The notes beneath the pieces are model-generated. The model saw nothing but the letters and a program-made list of their open reading frames with translations. It was not told the DNA's origin and did no database searches. A stretch of DNA of 64,000 nt. Origin: Roseateles violae (GTDB lineage: Bacteria; Pseudomonadota; Gammaproteobacteria; Burkholderiales; Burkholderiaceae_C). Positions 51,298 through 59,616 of this stretch are shown here, in pieces; the stretch's first letter is position 1, and every line of letters starts with the position of its first letter. Location: contig NZ_JAUHHC010000002.1 in assembly GCF_030410485.1 (NCBI RefSeq), forward strand, positions 62,001 through 126,000, written 5' to 3'. The position numbers and the translations under genes are program-made.

Positions 51298-52158
51298 CTA
51301 CACCGCGGCCGGCGCATAGGCCAGCCGCACATAGATCGGCGCGAAGGCCTCGGCCTGCGTGATCTCGAGCAGGCGCTCGCGCGCCAGCTCCAGCATCGCG
51401 ATGAAGGTGACGACGATCACCTGCTGGCCGCGCGTGACGTCGAACAGCTGCTCGAATACGACGAAGCGCTCGCCCTGCAGGCGGCGCAGCACGATGCTCA
51501 TATGCTCGCGCACCGACAGCTGCTCGCGGCTGATCTTGTGGTGCTGGTTGAGCTTGGCGCGGCGCAGGATCTCCAGCCAGGCCTCGCGCAGATCGTTGGC
51601 GTCGACGTCCGGAAAGCGCGGCTGCAGCGACTGCTCGATATGGATCTGCGCGCGCAGGAAGTCGCGGCCCAGCACCGGCAGCTGGTCGAGCCGGGCGGCG
51701 GCCAGCTTGATCTGTTCGTACTCAAGCAGGCGGCGCACCAGCTCGGCGCGCGGATCCTCGGGCTCGCTGCCGTCCTCCGTCTTCTTCGGCGGCAGCAGCA
51801 TGCGCGACTTGATCTCGATCAGCATCGCGGCCATCAACAGGTATTCGCTGGCCAGTTCGAGGTTCTGCTTGCGGATCTGCTCGACATAGCTGAGGTACTG
51901 GCGCGTCACGTCGGCCAGCGGGATGTCGAGGATGTTGAAGTTCTGCCGCCGGATCAGGTAGAGCAGCAGGTCCAGCGGGCCCTGGAAGGCCTCCAGAAAG
52001 ACCTCCAGCGCGTCGGGCGGGATGTACAGGTCCAGCGGCAGCTGGAACAGCGGCTCGCCATAGAGTCTGGCGACGGCGACCGTGTCGACGACCTCGGGCA
52101 GGCCGGCCGCCAGCGGCGGCGCCTGCTCCTCCTTGACCATGTCGCCGAGATCGCTCAC
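51298..52158 (-). CDS. scpA: Segregation and condensation protein ScpA
   Basis: Kleisin subunit of the SMC-ScpAB condensin complex. It has 286 residues: EAFQGPLDLLLYLIRRQNFNILDIPLADV (in parts) is the family hallmark at about 72-100, with ASEYLLMAAMLIEIKSRMLLP and a C-terminal winged-helix region. It is upstream-oriented with DUF3460 and is separated from the accessory cluster by 139 bases, marking the edge of the accessory region. Confidence 0.95.
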   Translation of the reverse strand: MSDLGDMVKEEQAPPLAAGLPEVVDTVAVARLYGEPLFQLPLDLYIPPDALEVFLEAFQGPLDLLLYLIRRQNFNILDIPLADVTRQYLSYVEQIRKQNLELASEYLLMAAMLIEIKSRMLLPPKKTEDGSEPEDPRAELVRRLLEYEQIKLAAARLDQLPVLGRDFLRAQIHIEQSLQPRFPDVDANDLREAWLEILRRAKLNQHHKISREQLSVREHMSIVLRRLQGERFVVFEQLFDVTRGQQVIVVTFIAMLELARERLLEITQAEAFAPIYVRLAYAPAAV

Positions 52159-52183
52159 GGGCGGGCGTGCGGACCCGGGGCGC

Positions 52184-52387
52184 TTACTTGGCCTCGGTCT
52201 GGTAGACGTAGGGCTGCTGGGCGATCCTGGCCGCGCGGTAGTCGGCCTGGGCGGCGCGATCGACGGCCTTGTCCCACAGCAGCGCGCGACCGGCGCGCTG
52301 CTCGGCCTCCAGCGTCGGCTTCTTGGCCTTCAGCTCGTCGATGAAGTTGGTGACGTCGGACTTGTAGTGCTTCCAGAACAGCGGCAT
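52184..52387 (-). CDS. DUF3460 family protein
   Basis: A 67-residue protein (MPLFWKHYKSDVTNFIDEL) common next to scpA or panC in Burkholderiales. It is soluble and helical, and ends YVYQTEAK. The function is unknown. The 25-base gap to scpA suggests an operon. Confidence 0.85.
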   Translation of the reverse strand: MPLFWKHYKSDVTNFIDELKAKKPTLEAEQRAGRALLWDKAVDRAAQADYRAARIAQQPYVYQTEAK

Positions 52388-52437
52388 GGTGAGCGTCGGG
52401 TGAAGAAGGGGGAAAGAAGGGCGGATGGGCGGCGATT

Positions 52438-54084
52438 TTACAGGCCCCGCGCTCGCCGCCAGGCGGCCAGATCGGCATGCAGGCCCTCGGGCCCGAGCAG
52501 ATCAGCCAGGCCACCACGCCGCACCAGGCCGGCCGGCTGCTCGTCGAGCCCGCACAGCACCAGGCTCTGCTGCCGGCGCTGCAGCGCGCGCTGCAGCTGG
52601 ATCAGCGCGTCCAGGCCCGAGCTGTCGATCGCGAACAGCCGGCTGCCGTCGAGCACCAGTTCGCTGCAGTCGTCCGGCAGTTGTTCGGCCAGCGCATCGA
52701 TGCGGCCGACGGCGCCGAAGAACAGCGCGCCATGCAGCCGCAGCAGCCGGATGCCCGGCGGCGCATCGGGCAGCGGCTCGACGCGGAACAGCCGGCCCAT
52801 CCGGTAGATGAACAGCAGGCAGGCCAGCACCAGGCCGACCTCGACGGCCACGGTGAGGTCGAACACGATCGTCAGCCCGAACGTGCCCAGCAGCAGCGTC
52901 CGGTAGGGCAGGTTGAAGCGGCGCAGCCGGGTGAACTCGTGCCAGTCGCCCATATTCCAGGCGACGACCAGCAGGATGCCGGCCAGCGCCGCCAGCGGGA
53001 TGTCGGCGGCCAGCGGCGCGGCCAGCAGCACGACGGCCAGCAGCGTCAGCGCATGCACGATGCCGGCCACCGGGCTGGTCGCGCCGGCGCGCAGATTGGT
53101 CATCGTGCGGGCGATCGTGCCGGTGGCCGGCAGGCCGCCGAACAGTGGCGCGGCGATATTGGCCAGGCCCTGGGCCATCAGCTCCTGGTTCGGGTCGTGG
53201 CGCGGCTGGGCGCCGGCGCCGTCGGCGATGCGGGCACACAGCAGCGACTCGACGGCGCCCAGCAGCGCGATCGTCAGTGTCGGGATCACCAGGCCCTGGG
53301 CGCCGGCCCAGCTCAGCGCCGGCCAGGCCGGTGCCGGCAGCGCGCGCGGGATCGCGCCGAAGCGGCTGCCTATCGTCTCGACCGGCAGCGCCAGCATCTG
53401 GGCGGCCACGGACGCCGCGATCAGCGCCACCAGGGTGCCGGGCAGGCGGGCGATCGCGCGGCGCCAGCGCGGCTGGCCGGGCAGATAGCCTTTTGGCCAG
53501 AGCAGCACCAGGGCCATCGTGCCGAGGCCGAGGGCCAGCGCCGCCGGATTGAAGGCGGCGGCATAGCGCGACAGCGCGGTCAGCTGGCCGAAGAAATCGG
53601 CCGGCATCGCGGCGATCGGCAGGCCCAGCAGGTCCTTCAGCTGGCCGAAGCCGATCAGCACGGCGATGCCGTTGCTGAAGCCGATGACGATGGCCACCGG
53701 GATGTAGCGCACGAGCACGCCGAGCCGCAGCGCGCCCATGGCCAGCAGCAGCAGGCCGGCCAGCATCGTCGAGATCAGCAGATTGGCCAGGCCGTGGTGC
53801 TGGACGATGCCGTAGACGATGACGACGAAGGCGCCGGCCGGGCCGCCGATCTGAACGCTGGAGCCGCCCAGCAGCGAGATCAGCAGGCCGGCGACGATGG
53901 CGGTGGCCAGGCCCTGCTCGGGCTTGAGTCCGGAGCCGATCGCGAAGGCCAGGGCCAGCGGCAGCGCGACGATGCCGACGGTCAGGCCGGCGCCGAGGTC
54001 GGCGAGCAAGCGCGCGCGCGTATAGCCGCGCAGGCTGTCAAGAAGGCGGGGGCGGAAACGGTGCAGCGGGGGCAGCGGGGCCAT
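52438..54084 (-). CDS. SulP family anion transporter with STAS domain
   Basis: A 548-residue SLC26/SulP transporter for sulfate, bicarbonate or another inorganic anion. About twelve membrane segments lie within residues 25-410 (GLTVGIVALPLALAFAIGSG, then GLLISLLGGSSVQIGGPAGAF), followed by a cytoplasmic STAS domain (about 430-540) with LVLDGSRLFAIDSSGLDAL. The sulfate option is attractive near an AprA-like cluster but the genes are separated by scpA, so the link is weak. Confidence 0.92.
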   Translation of the reverse strand: MAPLPPLHRFRPRLLDSLRGYTRARLLADLGAGLTVGIVALPLALAFAIGSGLKPEQGLATAIVAGLLISLLGGSSVQIGGPAGAFVVIVYGIVQHHGLANLLISTMLAGLLLLAMGALRLGVLVRYIPVAIVIGFSNGIAVLIGFGQLKDLLGLPIAAMPADFFGQLTALSRYAAAFNPAALALGLGTMALVLLWPKGYLPGQPRWRRAIARLPGTLVALIAASVAAQMLALPVETIGSRFGAIPRALPAPAWPALSWAGAQGLVIPTLTIALLGAVESLLCARIADGAGAQPRHDPNQELMAQGLANIAAPLFGGLPATGTIARTMTNLRAGATSPVAGIVHALTLLAVVLLAAPLAADIPLAALAGILLVVAWNMGDWHEFTRLRRFNLPYRTLLLGTFGLTIVFDLTVAVEVGLVLACLLFIYRMGRLFRVEPLPDAPPGIRLLRLHGALFFGAVGRIDALAEQLPDDCSELVLDGSRLFAIDSSGLDALIQLQRALQRRQQSLVLCGLDEQPAGLVRRGGLADLLGPEGLHADLAAWRRARGL

Positions 54085-54250
54085 GGGCTCTCCTGTTCGA
54101 ATCGATCGGACATTGCTGGAGGAGAGCGGGGCCCGGCGGCCCGCAGTGGTGCAGCCGCGCGATGAAGCGGCGGCGGCGGCTGAGCTGGAGGATGCGGCCG
54201 TCGGGGGCTGCGGAGGAACTCATGCCGGACCGCCCCTCGAGCTCATCCGG

Positions 54251-56305
54251 TCAGCGCACCCGCATGCCCGGCTGGGCGCCGGGGAAGGGCTCGAGCACGA
54301 AGACGCCCGGGTGGGCCTTCTCGTCGGCATGGCTGGCGGCCAGCACCATGCCTTCGCTGATGCCGAACTTCATTTTGCGCGGTGCGAGGTTGGCGACCAT
54401 CACGGTCAGCTTGCCTTCCAGCTGCTCGGGCTGGTAGCTGCCCTTGATGCCGGAGAAGACATTGCGCAGGCGGCCTTCGCCGACGTCCAGCGTCAGGCGC
54501 AAGAGCTTGTCCGAGCCCTCGACATGCTCGGCCTTGACTATTCTTGCGATGCGCAAATCGACCTTCGTGAAGTCGTCGATCTTGATCTCGGGCGCCAGCT
54601 CCTCGCCGCCGGGTACCGGCTTGGGCGCTTCGGCCGGCTTGGGCGGCTCGAACAGCGCCTCCAGCAGCTTGGGGTCGACGCGCTGCATCAGATGCTCGTA
54701 GGCACCGATCTTGTGCGCGCCCAGCGCGGTCTGCGCGTCGGCGAAGTTCATCGGCGCGACCTGCAGGAAGGCCTCGACCCGGGCGGCCAGCGCCGGCAGC
54801 ACCGGCTTCAGATAGATGGTCAGCAGGCGGAAGGCCTCGATGCAGGTCGTGCAGACGTCCTGCAGCACCTGGTCGGCGCCTTCCTTCTTGGCCAGCTCCC
54901 AGGGCTTGTTCTGGTCGACGTACTCGTTCACCTTGTCGGCCAGGAGCATGATCTCGCGCAAGGCCTTGCCGAATTCGCGCTCCTCGTAGAGCTCGGCGAT
55001 CGCGTCCGCCTGGCCGCGCAAGGCGTCCAGCAAGGCCTGGCCCTCGACGCCGACGTCGGCCGAGAGCTGGCCGCCGAAGCGCTTGGCCAGGAAGCCGGCC
55101 GCGCGCGAGGCGATATTGATGTACTTGCCGACCAGATCGCTGTTGACGCGGGCGACGAAGTCATCCGGGTTGAAGTCGACGTCCTCGACCTTGCTGTTCA
55201 GCTTGGCGGCCAGGTAGTAGCGCAGCCATTCGGCGTTCATGCCCAGCTGAAGGTACTTGAGCGGGTCGAGGCCGGTGCCGCGGCTCTTGCTCATCTTCTC
55301 GCCGCCGTTGACGGTCAGGAAGCCGTGCACGAACACATGGTTGGGCGTCTTGCGGCCGCTGAAATGCAGCATGGCCGGCCAGAACAGCGTGTGGAAGTAG
55401 GTGATGTCCTTGCCGATGAAGTGGATCTGCTCGACCGCGGGATCGGCCATGAAGGCCTCGTAGTCGACGCCGATCTTGCCGAAGTAGTTCTTCAGCGAGG
55501 CCAGATAGCCGATCGGCGCGTCCAGCCAGACATAGAAATACTTGCCCGGCGCGTCCGGGATCTCGATGCCGAAATAGGGCGCGTCGCGGCTGATATCCCA
55601 GTCGCCGAGGCCGCCCTTGCCGTCCTCGTCCTTGCTGAACCATTCCTTGATCTTGTTCAGCACCTCGCCCTGCAGCCGGCCCGGCGTCTGCGTCCATTCC
55701 TCGAGGAAGGCGACGCAGCGCGGATCGCTGAGTTTGAAGAAGTAGTGCTCGGAGCTCTTCATCACCGGCGTCGCGCCGGTCAGCACCGAGAAGGGATTCT
55801 TCAGCTCGGTCGGCGTGTAGACGGCGCCGCAGACCTCGCAGGAGTCACCGTACTGGTCCTTGGCGCCGCACTTGGGGCATTCGCCCTTGATGAAGCGGTC
55901 CGGCAGGAACATCGCCTTCTGCGGGTCGAAGAACTGCTCGATGGTCTTGACCTCGATCAGTTCGCTCTTGCGCAGGGCGCGATAGACGTCCTTGGACAGC
56001 TCGTGGTTCTCCGCGCCGTCGGTCGAATGCCAGTTGTCGAAGCCGATGTGGAAACCGTCCAGATAGGCCTTGCGGCCGGCGGCGATATTGGCCACGAAGG
56101 CCTGCGGCGTGATGCCGGCCTTCTCGGCCGCGATCATGATCGGCGCGCCATGCGCATCGTCGGCGCAGACGAAGTGCACCTGCTGGCCCCGCATGCGCTG
56201 GAAGCGCACCCAGATATCGGCCTGGGTGTACTCCATGATGTGGCCGATGTGGAAATTGGCGTTCGCGTAGGGCAGGGCGGTGGTGACGAAGAGCTTGCGG
56301 GTCAT
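54251..56305 (-). CDS. metG: Methionine-tRNA ligase
   Basis: Class I aminoacyl-tRNA synthetase that charges tRNA-Met. HIGH motif at residues 19-22 (NFHIGH), zinc knuckle [17 protein letters not shown] around 145, KMSKS at 337-341, and a C-terminal EMAP-like tRNA-binding domain ([17 protein letters not shown]). The 684-residue length matches the dimeric bacterial form. It is followed by a 166-base gap before the SulP gene on the same strand, in which I see no further gene. Confidence 0.98.
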   Translation of the reverse strand: MTRKLFVTTALPYANANFHIGHIMEYTQADIWVRFQRMRGQQVHFVCADDAHGAPIMIAAEKAGITPQAFVANIAAGRKAYLDGFHIGFDNWHSTDGAENHELSKDVYRALRKSELIEVKTIEQFFDPQKAMFLPDRFIKGECPKCGAKDQYGDSCEVCGAVYTPTELKNPFSVLTGATPVMKSSEHYFFKLSDPRCVAFLEEWTQTPGRLQGEVLNKIKEWFSKDEDGKGGLGDWDISRDAPYFGIEIPDAPGKYFYVWLDAPIGYLASLKNYFGKIGVDYEAFMADPAVEQIHFIGKDITYFHTLFWPAMLHFSGRKTPNHVFVHGFLTVNGGEKMSKSRGTGLDPLKYLQLGMNAEWLRYYLAAKLNSKVEDVDFNPDDFVARVNSDLVGKYINIASRAAGFLAKRFGGQLSADVGVEGQALLDALRGQADAIAELYEEREFGKALREIMLLADKVNEYVDQNKPWELAKKEGADQVLQDVCTTCIEAFRLLTIYLKPVLPALAARVEAFLQVAPMNFADAQTALGAHKIGAYEHLMQRVDPKLLEALFEPPKPAEAPKPVPGGEELAPEIKIDDFTKVDLRIARIVKAEHVEGSDKLLRLTLDVGEGRLRNVFSGIKGSYQPEQLEGKLTVMVANLAPRKMKFGISEGMVLAASHADEKAHPGVFVLEPFPGAQPGMRVR

Positions 56306-56404
56306 GGTGTTCCTGGGGGCCGGGCGGCGGACCCGGCGCAGGAGCCGGGCAGGGGGCGCATTTTAGAGCCTGCGCCGCGCGCTCTTCGTCGGGCGGGGCG
56401 GGGA

Positions 56405-56602
56405 TCAGCCGGCGGCCGTCGGCGTCTCGCCGCTGTCGCTGCCGGGCTCGGCGCCTTCGGCACCCTCGCCGGCCTCGTCGGGCTGCTCGGCCTGGCCGCC
56501 CTCGGACTTGTTCTGCAGCTTGCGCTGGCGTTTCTCTTCGTTCTTGCGCTTTTTGGCCAGTTCTCGCTGGCGTTTTTCGTACGAATAATTCGGTGTTGCC
56601 AA
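56405..56602 (-). CDS. Small Lys/Arg-rich protein with TTG start
   Basis: A 65-residue protein. The N-terminal half is very basic and coiled-coil-like (TPNYSYEKRQRELAKKRKN), the C-terminal half acidic and Gly/Glu-rich. Similar small proteins starting ATPNY are common in Burkholderiales. No ATG is available at the right place. The TTG at 56602 has AGGAG seven bases upstream (site at 56604-56609) and gives the expected N-terminus, so it is the likely start. The function is unknown. Confidence 0.75.
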   Translation of the reverse strand: MATPNYSYEKRQRELAKKRKNEEKRQRKLQNKSEGGQAEQPDEAGEGAEGAEPGSDSGETPTAAG

Positions 56603-56761
56603 GGAGTACTCCTGCTGAACCCGCTCACGCGGCGATGGCCCACTGTAACTGCTTGACGGATGCTTGCGCAGCCGGGCGTGAACGAGCGCAGTTAGCGCGT
56701 AAAGCTCCGCTTGGATTGAAGGATGACAGCTAAGTTGCTGATTCGTAAGGGTCGTTAAGGC

Positions 56762-56783
56762 TATCCACTTTATATGTGGATAA
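56762..56783. repeat. TATCCAC/GTGGATA inverted repeat with DnaA box
   Basis: TATCCAC, a seven-base AT spacer, GTGGATA. The right arm extends to TGTGGATAA (56775-56783), which is TTATCCACA on the minus strand, the DnaA-box consensus. A partial copy (TTTGTGGAG) follows at 56785. Confidence 0.65.
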
Positions 56784-57038
56784 CTTTGTGGAGAACGGGG
56801 TGCCGGCAACGCTAAACCCTTGTGCCAAGCCCCTTGGGCTTAGTCTGCTTAATTTCTAGGCAATCGCCATGGTTCTATATGAATCAATAACTTAGCGCCG
56901 ATTGGGGGAAACGTGTAAGGGCCGGGAATGCATGAGACAAGCTTGCTTGACCTTTGCCAAAAATGGGGATAAGTCAAGGCGGCTTACTGCGATGTAGCGC
57001 AAATGGATGACAGTGCGGCGGGCCGCCCGACGCCGCTT

Positions 57039-57056
57039 TCCACAGCGCTTGTGGAC
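57039..57056 (-). repeat. 18-bp TCCACA/TGTGGA element, copy 1
   Basis: TCCACAGCGCTTGTGGAC on the plus strand. The outer arms TCCACA and TGTGGA are complementary around a GCGCT core. The exact reverse complement occurs at 63685-63702. It lies 175 bases upstream of minC. Confidence 0.6.
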
Positions 57057-57230
57057 ATCCATGTGGGCCGCTTGGGCCCAGCGCCGCTAAGTGCTTGATA
57101 GCCCTCGAACTTTGCTGGCTTGCCCGAAAAATAGGCAGGCCCGCCGGCCCGCCTCGGGCCAACGCCTAGAGGCTTGCTGCGGTGCGATGGCTAAAATCGC
57201 GCTTTTCGCTACAACAGCAAACAGCAGCAG

Positions 57231-58061
57231 ATGGCTCAGGCACAAGCAGGGAGGGCGGCGGCGCGATCGGCCGAGGTATTCGAGTTGAAGAGCGCTTCGC
57301 TGAGCCTGCTGTCGCTGGTGTTGAAGAGCGCCGATCCGGCCGTGCTGGCGGCCGAGCTGCAGGCGCGGCTCGGCGACACGCCCGAGGTCTTCAACCACGA
57401 CCCGCTGCTGATCGACCTGAGCCAGCTGCAGCGCCCGGCCGCCGCCTCGGCGCCCGCCGAGGGCGCGCAGGTGCCGCTGGGCCTGGACGAGGCGGTACCG
57501 CAGCCGCTCGATCTGGCCGCCGTCGTCGCGCTGTTGCGCCGCCATCGCATGCAGCCGGTGGCCGTGCAGGGCGCGACCGCCGCCGAGCTCGAACAGGCGC
57601 AGGCGCTGGGCCTGGCCGAGGCGCCGGAGGACGAACCGGGCGCCGCGCCGCGCACCGAGCCGGCTCCGGTGGCCGAAGCGCCCGCTACCGCAGCGACGCC
57701 CGCAGCCGCCGAGGCGTCCGCGCCGGCGCGCACCCTGATCATCGACAAGCCGCTGCGCTCGGGCCAGCAGGTCTATGCCAAGGGCGCCGATCTGGTCGTG
57801 CTGGCCTTGGTCAACCATGGCGCCGAGGTGATCGCCGACGGCAATATCCATGTTTACGCACCGCTGCGCGGCAAGGCGATTGCCGGCGCGCGAGGCAATA
57901 GCGAGGCGCGCATCTTCGCCGCCAGCCTGGAGGCGGAACTGATCGCGATCGCCGGCATCTACCGTACGACCGAGAACCCGCTGCCGGAGACCGTGCTCGG
58001 CAAGCCGGCGCAGGTGCGGCTGGACGGCGAGAAGCTGGTGATGGAAGCGCTGAAGCTCTGA
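57231..58061 (+). CDS. minC: Septum-site inhibitor MinC
   Basis: FtsZ inhibitor that, with MinD and MinE, keeps division at mid-cell. The N-terminal domain (FELKSASLSLLSLVLKS) is followed by a Pro/Ala/Glu-rich linker of about 60 residues and a C-terminal beta-helix (LVVLALVNHGAEVIADGNIHVYAPLRGKAIAG, in parts) that binds MinD. It has 276 residues. It is followed by minD after 31 bases. Confidence 0.95.
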   Translation: MAQAQAGRAAARSAEVFELKSASLSLLSLVLKSADPAVLAAELQARLGDTPEVFNHDPLLIDLSQLQRPAAASAPAEGAQVPLGLDEAVPQPLDLAAVVALLRRHRMQPVAVQGATAAELEQAQALGLAEAPEDEPGAAPRTEPAPVAEAPATAATPAAAEASAPARTLIIDKPLRSGQQVYAKGADLVVLALVNHGAEVIADGNIHVYAPLRGKAIAGARGNSEARIFAASLEAELIAIAGIYRTTENPLPETVLGKPAQVRLDGEKLVMEALKL

Positions 58062-58092
58062 GTTCGAAATTTCAACGGAAGGATTTGATTCG

Positions 58093-58905
58093 ATGACCAA
58101 GATCGTCGTGGTGACCTCGGGCAAGGGGGGCGTCGGCAAGACGACCACCAGCGCTAGCTTTGCCACCGGCCTCGCGATGCGCGGCCACAAGACCTGCGTG
58201 ATCGACTTCGACGTCGGCCTGCGCAATCTGGACCTGATCATGGGCGTCGAGCGCCGCGTGGTCTACGACCTGATCAATGTGATCAACGACGAGATCAAGC
58301 TGAGCCAGGCCTTGATCAAGGACAAGCAGCTGGACAAGCTCTACATCCTCGCCGCCTCGCAGACCCGCGACAAGGACGCGCTGACGCAGGAGGGCGTCGA
58401 GCGCGTGCTCGAGGAGCTGAAGACGATGGAGTTCGACTACATCGTCTGCGACTCGCCGGCCGGCATCGAGACCGGCGCGCTGATGGCCATGCACTTCGCC
58501 GACGAGGCCCTGGTCGTCACCAACCCCGAGGTCTCCTCGGTGCGCGACTCCGACCGCATCCTGGGCATGCTCAACAGCAAGACCCGCCGTGCGATCGAGG
58601 GCAAGGAGCCGATCAAGGAGCATCTGCTGATCACCCGCTACAACCCGAACCGGGTCGAGGGCGGACATATGCTGTCGCTGGAGGACATCCACGAGATCCT
58701 GCGCACGCCGCTGATCGGCGTGATCCCCGAGAGCGAGATCGTGTTGCAGGCCTCCAACCAGGGCCAGCCGGCCATCCATATGAAGGGCTCGGACGTGGCC
58801 GAGGCCTATGCCGACGTGGTCGACCGCTTCCTCGGCGAGGACCGGCCGATGCGCTTCATCGAGGCGGTCAAGCCGGGTTTCTTCAAGCGCCTGTTCGGCC
58901 GTTGA
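58093..58905 (+). CDS. minD: Septum-site ATPase MinD
   Basis: Membrane-associated ATPase recruiting MinC and stimulated by MinE. The deviant Walker A GKGGVGKT is at residues 10-17, with [22 protein letters not shown] and a C-terminal amphipathic membrane helix (GFFKRLFGR). The 270-residue length is standard. GGAAGGA lies nine bases before the ATG. Confidence 0.98.
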   Translation: MTKIVVVTSGKGGVGKTTTSASFATGLAMRGHKTCVIDFDVGLRNLDLIMGVERRVVYDLINVINDEIKLSQALIKDKQLDKLYILAASQTRDKDALTQEGVERVLEELKTMEFDYIVCDSPAGIETGALMAMHFADEALVVTNPEVSSVRDSDRILGMLNSKTRRAIEGKEPIKEHLLITRYNPNRVEGGHMLSLEDIHEILRTPLIGVIPESEIVLQASNQGQPAIHMKGSDVAEAYADVVDRFLGEDRPMRFIEAVKPGFFKRLFGR

Positions 58906-58918
58906 GAGGGGCAGCCAG

Positions 58919-59188
58919 ATGGGATTCCTGTCCTTCTTCCTCGGCGAGAAAAAGAACTCGGCCAGCGTCGCCAAGGAGCGGCTGCAGCTGATCCTGGCGC
59001 ATGAGCGCAACGGCCGCAGCGCCAGCCCCGACTACCTGCCGCAGCTGCAGCGCGAGCTGGTCGCGGTGATCTCCAAATACGTCTCGATCAATCCGGACGA
59101 CATCAAGGTGCATATGGAGCGCCAGGACGATCTGGAAGTGCTCGAGGTCAAGATCGAGCTGCCCGAAGCGCGCGACGGGCGGCGCTGA
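58919..59188 (+). CDS. minE: Cell-division topological factor MinE
   Basis: Activator of MinD ATPase. The 89-residue protein begins [15 protein letters not shown] (membrane-targeting helix), has the MinD-binding [14 protein letters not shown] and the dimerisation domain ending in [10 protein letters not shown]. It follows minD by 13 bases. Confidence 0.97.
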   Translation: MGFLSFFLGEKKNSASVAKERLQLILAHERNGRSASPDYLPQLQRELVAVISKYVSINPDDIKVHMERQDDLEVLEVKIELPEARDGRR

Positions 59189-59199
59189 GTCTTTAAGTT

Positions 59200-59595
59200 A
59201 TGGCGATCCGCATCGTCCGTCTGGGCAGCCCGCGCGCCACGGGCGAGGGCCTGCGCCTGGGCACGGTGCGGCGGCCGCCGCGCGGCGTGCCCAAGAGCGA
59301 GTTCGCCAGCCGCGATTACTACGACAGCTGGCTGCCGCAGCTCTCGCCCTCGGCCGAACTGTTGAAGCTGGGCCAGCAGGCGCAGGACTCGGCCAGCGAC
59401 AAGGACTGGTCGGCCTTCGTCAGGAAGTTCCGTGCCGAGATGAACGAGCCCGATGCGGCGCGCCTGCTGGATCTGCTGGCCGCGCTCTCGCAGGGCACGC
59501 CGCTGGCGCTGGGCTGCTATTGCGAGGACGAGGCGCGCTGCCACCGTTCGGTGCTGCGCGCGCTCTTGAGCGAGCGCGGCGCGGCCCTGGTCTGA
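59200..59595 (+). CDS. DUF488 family protein
   Basis: A 131-residue protein of the DUF488 family: IRIVRLGSPRATGEGLRLG at the start, the central YYDSWLPQLSP and the C-terminal ALGCYCEDEARCHRSVLRAL with CYC and CHR motifs typical of the family. The function is unknown. It lies 11 bases after minE and may be read from the min operon. Confidence 0.87.
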   Translation: MAIRIVRLGSPRATGEGLRLGTVRRPPRGVPKSEFASRDYYDSWLPQLSPSAELLKLGQQAQDSASDKDWSAFVRKFRAEMNEPDAARLLDLLAALSQGTPLALGCYCEDEARCHRSVLRALLSERGAALV

Positions 59596-59616
59596 GGCCA
59601 GGCCGCGCCGCTGCGC

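Larger units (their letters stand above)
56603..57230. other. Long non-coding region before minC
   Basis: 628 bases without a convincing gene. AT-richer than its surroundings. It holds a perfect DnaA-box sequence within an inverted repeat near 56762-56783, a hairpin AAGCCC-CTT-GGGCTT at about 56827, a second TCCACA/TGTGGA element at 57039-57056, and a possible -10 (TAAAAT) at 57191-57196 for minC. The upstream gene is transcribed away from it, so the region is bidirectional regulatory space. No tRNA fold was found. Confidence 0.6.

Noticed and set aside
54085-54250. A small gene between the SulP gene and metG
   Set aside because: The open frame at 54038-54223 overlaps the SulP start and shows no family motif or ribosome-binding site.
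56974-57162. A 62-codon frame in the region before minC
   Set aside because: No ribosome-binding site, no family resemblance, and it runs across the TCCACA/TGTGGA element in a region that lacks coding bias.
56603-57230. Chromosomal replication origin
   Set aside because: One perfect DnaA box and partial copies are not enough, and dnaA, dnaN, gyrB, rpmH and parAB are not adjacent.
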